Positions 16,111 to 24,125 of a DNA stretch of 34,593 bases are shown one piece after another (the first letter of the stretch is position 1; each line of letters starts with the position of its first letter). This DNA is from Christensenella sp. UBA7703. GTDB taxonomy: Bacteria; Bacillota; Clostridia; Christensenellales; CAG-138. Position numbers and translations under genes: made by a program. The stretch spans positions 1 through 34,593 of the forward strand of contig DLGD01000025.1 in the NCBI GenBank assembly GCA_002482505.1, read 5' to 3'. The notes beneath the pieces were generated by a model. It was not told the DNA's origin. It saw only the letters and a list, made by a program, of their open reading frames with translations, and ran no database searches.

Positions 16111-16177
16111 GTGCTCCTCCAACTGTATATCGATTACATCTTGATTCGAAATTGGCATAAATCGCCAGTATCAAACA

Positions 16178-16206
16178 ATATTAACATAGGAAATGTCGCA
16201 TTGCAA
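16178..16206 (-). promoter_or_regulatory. Candidate promoter of tig-clpP-clpX
   Basis: TTGCAA (16201-16206) and TAATAT (16178-16183) on the minus strand with a 17-base spacer, about 70 bases before the tig ATG. A CIRCE half-site lies about 30 bases upstream of the -35 box. Confidence 0.55.
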
Positions 16207-16234
16207 CCCGCAAACACCCTCGTTTTGTGTGACT

Positions 16235-16261
16235 TTAGCACTCTTGTCGCCATTGTGACAA
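16235..16261. promoter_or_regulatory. Degenerate CIRCE-like site between tig and the hydrolase gene
   Basis: A perfect left arm TTAGCACTC (16235-16243) and, after nine bases, TTGTGACAA, which matches the right arm GAGTGCTAA at five of nine positions. It is possibly a decayed or weak HrcA site. Confidence 0.3.
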
Positions 16262-16343
16262 ACCGGAATTTTGTCTTTTTTCGGTCGATTGATTTTTTAT
16301 GAAGTTTGCTGCATAAAAGCTGGCAAAAATGGTACCGTTGCGC

Positions 16344-16349
16344 TATATT
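16344..16349 (+). promoter_or_regulatory. Candidate -10 box of the hydrolase-transporter operon
   Basis: TATATT lies 48 bases before the GTG start. The best -35 candidate (TGGCAA at 16321-16326, 17-base spacing) is weak, so this promoter is tentative. Confidence 0.35.
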
Positions 16350-16397
16350 GGTATGGAACATTATACAATCGAATCAAAACGGGGAGGGAACGACGCT

Positions 16398-17369
16398 GTG
16401 ACGGATGAAAAACGCATGGTCGAGCTGGGCGGCCTGTCGCAAAAAATTCACATCAAGAGTGTGGATGAGGGGAATCCCGTGCTGCTGTTTTTGCATGGAG
16501 GCCCCGGCGTTTGCAACCGCCACACCGTGATGACGAACCACGCAGACCTCGCGCAAACATTTACCATCGTCGCATGGGATCAGCGCGGCAGCGGCGGCTC
16601 TTACTTTGGCGCAAAGAAAGAAACACTGACGATCGAGCAGATGGTGGAGGACGCAAACGCCCTCGTGCTCTGGCTCTGCGAGCGGTTTCACAAAGATAAA
16701 ATCTTCATCATCGGCGGCAGCTGGGGCAGCGAACTGGGCACCTATCTTGCGTACCGTTACCCGGAGCACATTGCGGCGTATGTCGGCTTTGGTCAGGTGG
16801 TGGATGGCGCAAAGAACGAGGAGATCAGCTTCGCGTTTGCGATGGAAGAGGCGAAGAAAGCGGGAGACGAGAAGTCCATCGCGATTTTGAACAAGGTTGG
16901 CCCGCCGGTCAAGGGCGTTTACAAAGGCGGCTTCGACGGAATGATGGCACAGCGGAACATCATGATGAAATACGGCGGCTACAGCAAGAGTGCAAAGAAG
17001 CGGAGTTATTTCTCCTCTTTTGTCGTGCCGGTGTTGCTCTCCGGCGAATATTCCATTCGCGATCTTTACGGCCTTGTGCGCGGATATCAATATGTGCTGA
17101 CCGAGATGTGGGACGCGGTTGGGTCAACCAATTTCCCCGAGACCTGCACAAAGTTTGCCGTACCATATTTCGTCTTTGACGGCGTGCTGGATCAAAACAC
17201 ACCCGCCTCGCTCGTGCAGGGTTGGTTTGACAGCATCGAGGCGCCGCAAAAGGAGCTGATCTGGTTTGAGCAGTCGGGCCATAACCCGATGGGCGACGAG
17301 CCGGAGCGCTTCAAGGCGCTCCTGATCGACCGCCTGAGTGCAATCGCAAAAAAGGAGAAAAACGTATGA
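16398..17369 (+). CDS. Alpha/beta hydrolase, proline iminopeptidase-like (S33 family)
   Basis: A 323-residue cytosolic hydrolase. It shows the HGGPG oxyanion motif (33-37) typical of prolyl aminopeptidases, the nucleophile elbow GGSWG with Ser108, a likely acid Asp in FDGVLDQNTP, and His in EQSGHNP near the C-terminus. This points to removal of N-terminal residues from small peptides, but S33 members vary and ester or lactone substrates are possible. GTG 16398 is the likely start, with GGGGAGGG nine bases upstream; the ATG codons at 16329 and 16353 in frame have no ribosome site. Its stop overlaps the start of the transporter gene by four bases (ATGA), so the two are co-translated and may handle the same compound. 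Confidence 0.85.
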   Translation: MTDEKRMVELGGLSQKIHIKSVDEGNPVLLFLHGGPGVCNRHTVMTNHADLAQTFTIVAWDQRGSGGSYFGAKKETLTIEQMVEDANALVLWLCERFHKDKIFIIGGSWGSELGTYLAYRYPEHIAAYVGFGQVVDGAKNEEISFAFAMEEAKKAGDEKSIAILNKVGPPVKGVYKGGFDGMMAQRNIMMKYGGYSKSAKKRSYFSSFVVPVLLSGEYSIRDLYGLVRGYQYVLTEMWDAVGSTNFPETCTKFAVPYFVFDGVLDQNTPASLVQGWFDSIEAPQKELIWFEQSGHNPMGDEPERFKALLIDRLSAIAKKEKNV

Positions 17370-18754
17370 GCAATCCCGTTGCGCAGCCAATCCCCCGCAC
17401 GCGTTTTCCTGAAAAGTTGGGGTTTTGCACCTTTTCGACGGCAAGTAACGTCGTCTATCAGTTCAAGAGCATCTACTACCTCTTTTTTCTGACCAATGTA
17501 CTCAAGATCGATGTGCTGATTGCGGGCACCATCCTGACCTTCGGCACCATCTGGGACGCGATCAACGATCCGCTGATCGGTTTCTGGGCGGTGAATCACA
17601 AGTTTAAAAACGGGGAGCGCGTCCGCCCGCTGGCAATCTGGTTTGCCGTACCGTGGGCCATTACGGTCGTGCTGCTCTTCACCAACTTCGGGCTGCAAAA
17701 CAAGGCGGCTGTCGCGGTTGCGCTGATCGTCTATCTGCTCTTTGAGCTGTTTAATACCTTCGTTGGCATCCCGTACAACAGCATGGGCAGCCTCGCAACC
17801 AATCTGGACGCGGACAGGCGCTCGATCAACGTCTTTCGCAACCTTGGCGGTGCGCTTGGCGCGGGCATCGGCGCGGTTGCCTGCCTGCCGCTCTTAAAAG
17901 CGTTCGGTGCGATGGACGGCAAGGGCAATCTGATCGATTCCGCCAGCTCGCGCGGGTTTCTGCTCACCGCGTGCGTGATGGGCGTTGTTTGCGTCATCGG
18001 CTGCGTGGTGCACTATTTCACCACCAAAGAGCGCGTGAAACCCATTGCGGAAGACGACGAGAAGCTCTCCGCCAAGACGGTGTTTTCTATGCTGTTTCGC
18101 TGCAAGAGCTGGGTACTCAACATGCTCTATATCATCTGCTATGGAGTGATCAACCTGCTTTTGATGAGCTGCATCACCTATTATGCGACCTATGTCATCG
18201 GCAGCACTGCGGCGGCAACCGCCATTCAGGCGGCGTATCTTGCCGCGGCGCTCGTCTCCTCGTTCCTCGTCTCCGCCATCGATCGCCTGCTCGGCAGGAA
18301 GAAGACAATGCTTCTTGCCGCGGCGCTGTTCATCCTCGGCAAAGTGTGGTTCGTAATCAATCCTTTCTCGCTGGGGGCGATCTATGTTAACGCGATCTCC
18401 GTCGGCATCGCGCTGACGATTACGTTTGTCATGTTCAATACAAACCGCAACAACATCGTGGATATCATCGAGTGGCAGTCCGGCAGAAGGCTCGACAGCC
18501 TCGTCTCAACGGCGGACAACCTCGCAAGCAAGCTTGCGGTTGCGGGAGCGACGCAGCTCGTCGCGCTTTCGCTCTCTCTCAACGGCTTTAACGCGAAGCT
18601 GACCGCGCAGCCCGCCGGGGCGATTGCCGCCATCAACGCCATTCTCGGCTGGATTCCGATGGTGGTCGCCGCGGTGATGATGGTTGTGATCTTCTTCTTG
18701 AATATTGAAAACGATACGAAGAAAATGCTGGAAGAAAAGGCTGCGCAAGCATAG
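17366..18754 (+). CDS. MFS sugar/cation symporter, GPH family
   Basis: A 462-residue polytopic membrane protein with about twelve predicted spans. The DAINDPLIGF motif near the first loop and the overall pattern fit the glycoside-pentoside-hexuronide:cation symporters (MelB-like). Family knowledge suggests sodium- or proton-coupled uptake of a glycoside or related small molecule; the substrate cannot be read. The start overlaps the hydrolase stop codon, and AAAAGGAG is the ribosome site. The stop codon lies at the foot of a GCGCGAA/TTCGCGC hairpin (18754-18771). Confidence 0.88.
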   Translation: MSNPVAQPIPRTRFPEKLGFCTFSTASNVVYQFKSIYYLFFLTNVLKIDVLIAGTILTFGTIWDAINDPLIGFWAVNHKFKNGERVRPLAIWFAVPWAITVVLLFTNFGLQNKAAVAVALIVYLLFELFNTFVGIPYNSMGSLATNLDADRRSINVFRNLGGALGAGIGAVACLPLLKAFGAMDGKGNLIDSASSRGFLLTACVMGVVCVIGCVVHYFTTKERVKPIAEDDEKLSAKTVFSMLFRCKSWVLNMLYIICYGVINLLLMSCITYYATYVIGSTAAATAIQAAYLAAALVSSFLVSAIDRLLGRKKTMLLAAALFILGKVWFVINPFSLGAIYVNAISVGIALTITFVMFNTNRNNIVDIIEWQSGRRLDSLVSTADNLASKLAVAGATQLVALSLSLNGFNAKLTAQPAGAIAAINAILGWIPMVVAAVMMVVIFFLNIENDTKKMLEEKAAQA

Positions 18755-18808
18755 CGCGAATGTCTTCGCGCAGGACCGTGCAAGCATCCAAAAACCGCGC
18801 TTTCGCGG
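18754..18808 (+). other. Two hairpins at the end of the hydrolase-transporter operon
   Basis: GCGCGAA-tgtc-TTCGCGC (18754-18771) and CCGCG-cttt-CGCGG (18795-18808) are perfect stems, but neither has a T-run. They are weak terminator or mRNA-stabilising candidates. Confidence 0.4.
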
Positions 18809-18862
18809 CAAAAGAGCGTAAATTAATAGACACGAAACAGTGCTTTGTCAAAAAGCCTTGAT

Positions 18863-18891
18863 TTGCCAAGCGCGAAACACGGTGGTATATT
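18863..18891 (+). promoter_or_regulatory. Sigma-A promoter of gltS
   Basis: TTGCCA (18863-18868), a 17-base spacer and TATATT (18886-18891). The leader to the start codon is about 100 bases and contains two T-runs. Confidence 0.75.
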
Positions 18892-19001
18892 GATTGCAGG
18901 CAGTTTTTTTCGCGAGTCCCGGCCTTGTCTCGCCGTCGCTCAATGCGCTTTTTTTACAAGACTTCTTTCGACAATTTAGAGATAGATAAGGAGCCACGAT
19001 C

Positions 19002-20447
19002 ATGACAACAGGACACAATTTTTGGGATGCAGGCGTATGGTCGCTGATGATCGAACTGACCATTCTGCTGGTCGGCATGCTGACGGCAAACATGCTGCGT
19101 CGTCTCATCAAGCCCTTGCGGCAGTCGTTGATTCCGAGTTCCGTGCTTGGCGGATTTTTGATTCTAATCGCCAACATTGCGTATGAAAAGATCACGGGAA
19201 CCACGCTCTTTAGCAAGGTCACGATGGAAACACTGACATATCACGGCCTGGGTCTCGGCTTTGTCGCGATGGCGCTGCGCTCCAACAAACGCGAGAAGAA
19301 CAAGAAGAGCAACACCGCCGTGTTTGACGCGGGCGTTACCACCGTCTCTTCCTATCTGTTGCAGGGTATCCTTGGGCTTGCGATCACAATCGGCTTCTTC
19401 TTCCTGCTTGGCAGCTGGCCTGCCTCCGGCTTGCTTCTGCCGATGGGTTACGGACAAGGCCCGGGGCAGGCGTATAACTGGGGACACGTTTACGAAACCG
19501 CAACCGCGTATGCGCCGTTCAAATTCGGCGGCAGCTTCGGGCTCACGGTCGCCGCGATGGGCTTCGTCTCCGCGGGGCTTGGCGGCGTGTTCTATTTGCA
19601 GCGGATGAAGAAAAAAGGACAGATCGACAAGCTCTTGCTCAACGCGGACGAGATGGAAGACCTCACCGCGGAATCCATCACCGAAAAGGGCGAGATTCCG
19701 CTTTCCGAATCACTCGATAAACTCACAGTGCAGATCGGGCTTGTGGTGTTCACCTATATGGCGGCCTATGGCGTGATGTATCTTCTCTCGCTTGGGCTGG
19801 ATTACCTTGGCGGATTTTTCACCAGCACCGTCAAGCCGCTCGTCTGGGGATTTAACTTCCTGATCGGCACCGTGATGGCAATCCTTGTGCGAAACGTGCT
19901 CAAGGGGCTGACCAATCGCGGACGCAGACAATATCTCAACAACTTCATGCTTGCGCGCATCTCCGGTGTGATGTTTGACCTGATGGTGGTTGCGAGCATT
20001 GCGGCGATCGACCTCTCTGCGTTCTCGCATCGGGAATTCGTGATTCCGCTGAGTGTGATCTGCATCGTCGGCGCGGTCGCGACCTACATCCAGCTGGATA
20101 TCATCTGCAAGCGCATCTATCCGGAGTATCCGGCGGAAGCGTTCCTCTCGCTCTATGGCATGCTCACGGGCACGGCGAGCACGGGCGTAATCCTCCTGCG
20201 TGAGATCGATCCGCTCTTCAAAACCCCCGCCGCGAGCAACCTCGTCTATCAGCAGCTCTGGGCAATCGTGTTCGGTTTCCCGATGCTGCTGCTGCTGGGC
20301 TTTGCGCCGATCGGACTCACTGCCGATCCGGCGACGACGAACCTGACCAACACATGGATCACGCTCGCCGCGCTGACGGTGCTGTTCATCGTGATGAACG
20401 TCATCCTCTTTCGGCGCGACATCTTTAAAAAGAAGAAGACGGAATAG
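19002..20447 (+). CDS. gltS: Sodium/glutamate symporter GltS family
   Basis: A 481-residue inner-membrane carrier, longer than the roughly 400 residues of classical GltS. Multiple hydrophobic spans are arranged as two halves around a central hydrophilic loop (about residues 203-240, acidic). The signature GYGQGPGQAYNWG at about 149-161 and the second-half MLTGTASTGVILLRE are the two re-entrant-loop-like motifs. AAGGAG lies before ATG 19002. It is monocistronic, with its own promoter. Uptake of glutamate is the family function; other acidic substrates are possible in long variants. Confidence 0.85.
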   Translation: MTTGHNFWDAGVWSLMIELTILLVGMLTANMLRRLIKPLRQSLIPSSVLGGFLILIANIAYEKITGTTLFSKVTMETLTYHGLGLGFVAMALRSNKREKNKKSNTAVFDAGVTTVSSYLLQGILGLAITIGFFFLLGSWPASGLLLPMGYGQGPGQAYNWGHVYETATAYAPFKFGGSFGLTVAAMGFVSAGLGGVFYLQRMKKKGQIDKLLLNADEMEDLTAESITEKGEIPLSESLDKLTVQIGLVVFTYMAAYGVMYLLSLGLDYLGGFFTSTVKPLVWGFNFLIGTVMAILVRNVLKGLTNRGRRQYLNNFMLARISGVMFDLMVVASIAAIDLSAFSHREFVIPLSVICIVGAVATYIQLDIICKRIYPEYPAEAFLSLYGMLTGTASTGVILLREIDPLFKTPAASNLVYQQLWAIVFGFPMLLLLGFAPIGLTADPATTNLTNTWITLAALTVLFIVMNVILFRRDIFKKKKTE

Positions 20448-20466
20448 GCAAATTTGGCACACACAA

Positions 20467-20494
20467 GGCCTCCGGCACATGCCGGGGGTCTTTG
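20467..20494 (+). terminator. Terminator after gltS
   Basis: An eleven-pair stem with two G-U pairs (GGCCTCCGGCA at 20467-20477 with TGCCGGGGGTC at 20480-20490), followed by a short T-rich stretch. Confidence 0.75.
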
Positions 20495-20538
20495 TACTTA
20501 ATTCAAAGCGGTTTTCGTTCAAGCGTACATCTTTTCCG

Positions 20539-20568
20539 TTGACATCGCTTGCAAAAATACGTTACACT
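20539..20568 (+). promoter_or_regulatory. Sigma-A promoter of the glycine cleavage operon
   Basis: A perfect TTGACA (20539-20544), an 18-base spacer and TACACT (20563-20568), directly upstream of the glycine riboswitch. Confidence 0.75.
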
Positions 20569-20589
20569 TACACCGTAAAAATTACATAT

Positions 20590-20779
20590 TCGGATGACGG
20601 CATCGGGAGAGACTACACAAAAGTAGAGCCGAAGGGGATTGCGCAAGAAACTCTCAGGCAAAAGGACCGATACCCGACGAAGCTTCGGAAAGCTGGTTTT
20701 TTCCGGCACCGACGAGGCAATTTCGCAATCAGGCATATCTTTGGGGTTGCGAAAGAATCTTTCAGGTTCAGATACGGGG
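20590..20779 (+). promoter_or_regulatory. Tandem glycine riboswitch (two aptamers)
   Basis: Aptamer 1 (20602-20671) is canonical: P1 ATCGG/CCGAT encloses GGGAGAG, AGCCGAAGGGG, ACTCTCAGG and AAAAGGAC. Aptamer 2 (about 20683-20779) is more divergent but shows GGAAAG (20687-20692) pairing with CTTTC (20759-20763), CACCGACGAGGCAA (20707-20720), a long TTTCGCAA/TTGCGAAA arm, and the closing P1 CTTCG (20683-20687) with CGGGG (20775-20779). The 3' strand of this P1 overlaps the first arm of the terminator, so glycine binding should prevent termination: an on-switch, as described for other gcv operons. Confidence 0.93.
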
Positions 20780-20810
20780 CGCGCGACTTGGTTCGCGCGT
20801 CCTGTTTTTT
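20777..20810 (+). terminator. Riboswitch expression-platform terminator
   Basis: GGGCGCGCGA (20777-20786) pairs with TCGCGCGTCC (20793-20802), followed by six T. Its 5' arm shares bases with P1 of aptamer 2. Confidence 0.9.
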
Positions 20811-20886
20811 ATTTTGGTAATCGCCGCACCTGCGGCAACACATTCTCAAAAGCTCTATCTTATTATTTGATTCGGAGGAAACAACA

Positions 20887-21264
20887 ATGACCCTGCAAAA
20901 CGATCGCAAGTACACCAGCTCCCACGAGTGGCTGCTCGACCTCGGCAACGGAACCTATCGCGTGGGGCTGAGCGACTATGCGCAGTCCTCGCTGGGCGAC
21001 ATCGTCTTCATCGACCTGCCGCAGCTGGGCGACACCGTCACGGCGGAAACCTCTCTGGGTGATGTGGAGAGCGTCAAGGCCGTTTCGGAAGTGCTCAGCC
21101 CCGTCTCCGGCACCGTGACCGCAACCAACGAAGCCCTCTCCTCCGCGCCGGAAAGCATCAATACCGATCCCTACGGTGCATGGCTGATCGAGGTTGGCAG
21201 CGCGACCGGCTTTGCCGAACTCATGGATGCAAGCGCCTACGAAACCTTCTGCGCAAACGCGTAA
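20887..21264 (+). CDS. gcvH: Glycine cleavage system H protein
   Basis: A 125-residue lipoyl carrier that shuttles the aminomethyl group between P, T and L proteins. The lipoyl-lysine is Lys64 in the GDVESVKAVSE motif, and the length is normal. ATG 20887 follows GGAGG by eight bases. It is the first gene of the riboswitch-controlled operon. The C-terminus EFCANA-like end is typical of the family. Confidence 0.96.
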   Translation: MTLQNDRKYTSSHEWLLDLGNGTYRVGLSDYAQSSLGDIVFIDLPQLGDTVTAETSLGDVESVKAVSEVLSPVSGTVTATNEALSSAPESINTDPYGAWLIEVGSATGFAELMDASAYETFCANA

Positions 21265-21278
21265 CACGCCTGAAAATG

Positions 21279-21295
21279 GCCTCCCGCCGGGAGGC
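21279..21295 (+). other. Hairpin between gcvH and gcvPA
   Basis: GCCTCCC-gcc-GGGAGGC forms a perfect seven-pair stem, followed only by TGTTTGT. It may trim expression of the downstream genes relative to gcvH or mark an mRNA end. Confidence 0.45.
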
Positions 21296-21348
21296 TGTTT
21301 GTCTGAGAGAAGCAAAATAATATTTGATTTTGATAAGGAGGGGTTGCC

Positions 21349-22680
21349 TTGGGCAATTTTCTGCCGTCTACCGAAGCGCAGCGCCGCGAGATGATGGATG
21401 CCGTCGGCGTGCGAAAGATCGAGGAACTCTACGCGGATATCCCCGCAGACCTGAGACAACAGGCAGCGGATGCGGTTGCCGCGATGCCAAAAGGCGTTTC
21501 AGAATTTGAAGCGCTGGAACAGATGAAGTCTCTTGCGAAACAAAACCGCGTGTTCGACGCGATCTTTCGCGGAGCGGGTGCCTACTGGCATCATATCCCC
21601 GCCGTGGTGAGCCGCGTTGCCGCAAAGGAAGCGTTTGTCACCGCGTATACGCCCTATCAACCGGAGATCAGTCAGGGGATTTTACAGACGATCTTCGAAT
21701 ACCAGACCATGCTTTGCGAGCTTACCGGTATGGATGCGGGCAACGCCTCCGTCTATGACGGCGCAACCGCCGCGGCGGAAGCCGCCGCCATGTGCCGCGA
21801 GCGCAACCGCAGCGTAACGCTGCTTGCGGAGGGGCTTAACCCGGAGTCCATCCAGACCGTGCAGACCTACGGCTTTGGCGCGGACGCGGAACTGCACATC
21901 GTGCCAAACAAAGACGGAAGGCTCGACCTGGATGCGCTGAAGCTTGCTCTAAACGGGACTGTCGCAAGCCTGATCCTCCAATCGCCGAACTACTATGGCG
22001 TCATCGAGGACGTGCCCGCGATTGCCGAGCTGGTTCACGCGGCTGGCGCAAAGCTGGTCGTGAGCATGAACCCGACCGCGATGGCGTTGCTGGCTAGCCC
22101 CGGCGAGATGGGCGCGGATGTGGCGATTGGCGACGGGCAACCGCTCGGGATTCCGCTGAGCTTTGGCGGGCCGTACCTCGGCTTCATGGCGTGCAAGAAG
22201 GACATGGTGCGAAAGCTGCCGGGCAGAATCGTGGGTCAGACCACGGATGCGGCGGGCAGGCGTTGCTTTGTGCTGACGCTGCAAGCACGTGAACAGCACA
22301 TTCGCCGGGAAAAAGCCAGCAGCAACATCTGCTCGAATCAGGCGCTCTGCGCGCTGACCGCTGCGGCCTACTGCGCCGCGATGGGTCCCGTGGGATTATC
22401 GGAAGTCGCGCGCGCGTGCTACGACAACGCGCACTATCTCGCGAACGAGCTTGGCAAGATCAAAGGTTTTGCGCCGGTCAATCCCGACGCGCCGTTTTTC
22501 CACGAGTTTTTGACCCATGCGCCCGCAAACGCCGAAAAGGTGCTCATAGCGCTGGAGGACGAGGGCATCCTAGGCGGGCTTCCCGTCGAAGGCGGCATCC
22601 TCTGGTGTGCGACGGAGCGCAACACGAAGGCGCAGATCGACCAGCTGGTCGCAATCCTGAAAAAGGCGGTGGCAGAATGA
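21349..22680 (+). CDS. gcvPA: Glycine dehydrogenase (decarboxylating) subunit 1
   Basis: A 443-residue alpha subunit of split P protein. With the beta subunit it decarboxylates glycine using PLP and loads the aminomethyl group on the H protein lipoyl arm. The family pattern is clear (FRGAGAYWHHIPAVVSRV, TAYTPYQPEISQGILQTIFEYQT, SLGIPLSFGGPYLGFMA-like segment, CSNQALCAL). It has no PLP lysine, as expected for this subunit. The start is TTG 21349, five bases after AAGGAGGGG; no ATG or GTG fits the conserved N-terminus. The gene ends in an ATGA overlap with gcvPB. Confidence 0.95.
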   Translation: MGNFLPSTEAQRREMMDAVGVRKIEELYADIPADLRQQAADAVAAMPKGVSEFEALEQMKSLAKQNRVFDAIFRGAGAYWHHIPAVVSRVAAKEAFVTAYTPYQPEISQGILQTIFEYQTMLCELTGMDAGNASVYDGATAAAEAAAMCRERNRSVTLLAEGLNPESIQTVQTYGFGADAELHIVPNKDGRLDLDALKLALNGTVASLILQSPNYYGVIEDVPAIAELVHAAGAKLVVSMNPTAMALLASPGEMGADVAIGDGQPLGIPLSFGGPYLGFMACKKDMVRKLPGRIVGQTTDAAGRRCFVLTLQAREQHIRREKASSNICSNQALCALTAAAYCAAMGPVGLSEVARACYDNAHYLANELGKIKGFAPVNPDAPFFHEFLTHAPANAEKVLIALEDEGILGGLPVEGGILWCATERNTKAQIDQLVAILKKAVAE

Positions 22681-24125
22681 AACTATCGTTTGAACGGAGC
22701 GTTGCGGGAAGAAGAGGCAACATGATCCCGAAAACCGCCGTGCCGCAAGCCGCAATCTCCGACGCGCTGCTGCGCAAAACGTCCCTGCACCTGCCGGAGC
22801 TGAGCGAAACCGACGTGAGCCGGCATTATTCCGAACTCGAACAGCAGGTTTACGGCGTGAACGACGGATTTTACCCGCTGGGTTCCTGCACGATGAAATA
22901 CAACCCCGCGGTCAACGAACAGGCGGCCTCGCTGGAAGGCTTCCGCGAGATCCACCCGCTGCAGCCGGTTGAAACCGCGCAGGGGGCAATCGAGATGCTC
23001 GTCCGCGCAAAGGAACTGCTCTGTCAGCTCGTCGGCATGGACGAGATGACCTTCCAGCCTGCGGCTGGCGCGCACGGCGAGTTTCTGGGACTGCTTTTGA
23101 TCAAGCGCTATCATGAATCGCGCGGCGACTGCGGCAGAAAGAAGATCATCGTACCGGACTCCGCGCACGGAACCAACCCCGCAACCGCGAGCATGGCGGG
23201 CTTTACGGTGGTGAATATCCCTTCCGCGCCGGACGGAACGGTCGATTTGACCGCCCTTCGCGCGGCGGCGGGCGCGGACACGGCGGGCTTGATGCTCACA
23301 AACCCCAACACGCTCGGTATCTTCGATAAAAACATCGAGGCGATTACGGATATCGTCCACGGCGTGGGCGGGCTCTGCTATTATGACGGCGCGAACATGA
23401 ACGCCATCATGGGTGCGGCGCGTCCCGGCGACATGGGCTTTGACGTGGTGCATCTCAACCTGCATAAGACATTTTCGACCCCGCACGGCGGCGGCGGCCC
23501 GGGCGCGGGCGCGGTCGGCTGCAAAGAGTGCCTCGTGCCGTTTTTGCCGGATCGCCTGCCGACAAGAAACGCGGACGGCTCGTTCTCATTTGCCGAGATC
23601 GAACAGAGCGTGGGTCGCATGAAGTCCTTCCACGGCAACTTCCTCGTCGTGCTCCGTGCGCTGACGTATATCACCATGCTCGGCGGCGACGGGCTGAAAG
23701 AAGCCAGCGAGAACGCCGTGCTCAACGCAAACTACATGCGCGTGCTTCTCAAGGATGCTCTCCCTGTCGCAAACGAGGGCTTCTGCATGCATGAGTTTGT
23801 CGTTTCGCTTGAGGGGCTGAAAAAGGAAACAGGTGTGAGCGCGATGGACGTCGCAAAATCCCTCATTGACGCGGGCATGCACCCACCGACGATGTATTTC
23901 CCGCTGATCGTCCACGAGGCGCTGATGTTTGAGCCGACGGAGACGGAGGGCAAAGAGACGCTGGATCAGGCGGCGGACGCGGTGAAGACTATTCTCGCGC
24001 GGGCGAAAACGGAGCCGGAAGCGCTCCATCTTTCTCCCGTGACCACACCCATCGGACGGCCGGACGAAGTGGGCGCCGCGCGCAACCCGATTTTGCGCTA
24101 TGATTTTACGGAGGTAGCAGGATGA
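22677..24125 (+). CDS. gcvPB: Glycine dehydrogenase (decarboxylating) subunit 2
   Basis: A 482-residue beta subunit of P protein carrying the PLP lysine, Lys264 in NLHKTFSTPHGGGGPG. Other conserved segments are YPLGSCTMKYNP (66-77) and DSAHGTNPATA (161-171). The start ATG overlaps the gcvPA stop and the stop overlaps the start of the next gene (both ATGA), so translation is coupled throughout. The frame is open farther upstream, inside gcvPA, but that extension is not part of the family. Confidence 0.96.
   Translation: MKLSFERSVAGRRGNMIPKTAVPQAAISDALLRKTSLHLPELSETDVSRHYSELEQQVYGVNDGFYPLGSCTMKYNPAVNEQAASLEGFREIHPLQPVETAQGAIEMLVRAKELLCQLVGMDEMTFQPAAGAHGEFLGLLLIKRYHESRGDCGRKKIIVPDSAHGTNPATASMAGFTVVNIPSAPDGTVDLTALRAAAGADTAGLMLTNPNTLGIFDKNIEAITDIVHGVGGLCYYDGANMNAIMGAARPGDMGFDVVHLNLHKTFSTPHGGGGPGAGAVGCKECLVPFLPDRLPTRNADGSFSFAEIEQSVGRMKSFHGNFLVVLRALTYITMLGGDGLKEASENAVLNANYMRVLLKDALPVANEGFCMHEFVVSLEGLKKETGVSAMDVAKSLIDAGMHPPTMYFPLIVHEALMFEPTETEGKETLDQAADAVKTILARAKTEPEALHLSPVTTPIGRPDEVGAARNPILRYDFTEVAG

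Noticed and set aside
22416..22676. An N-terminal extension of gcvPB in the same frame
   Set aside because: It lies inside gcvPA in another frame, is Arg-rich, and the ATG at 22677 gives the normal family start with an ATGA overlap.
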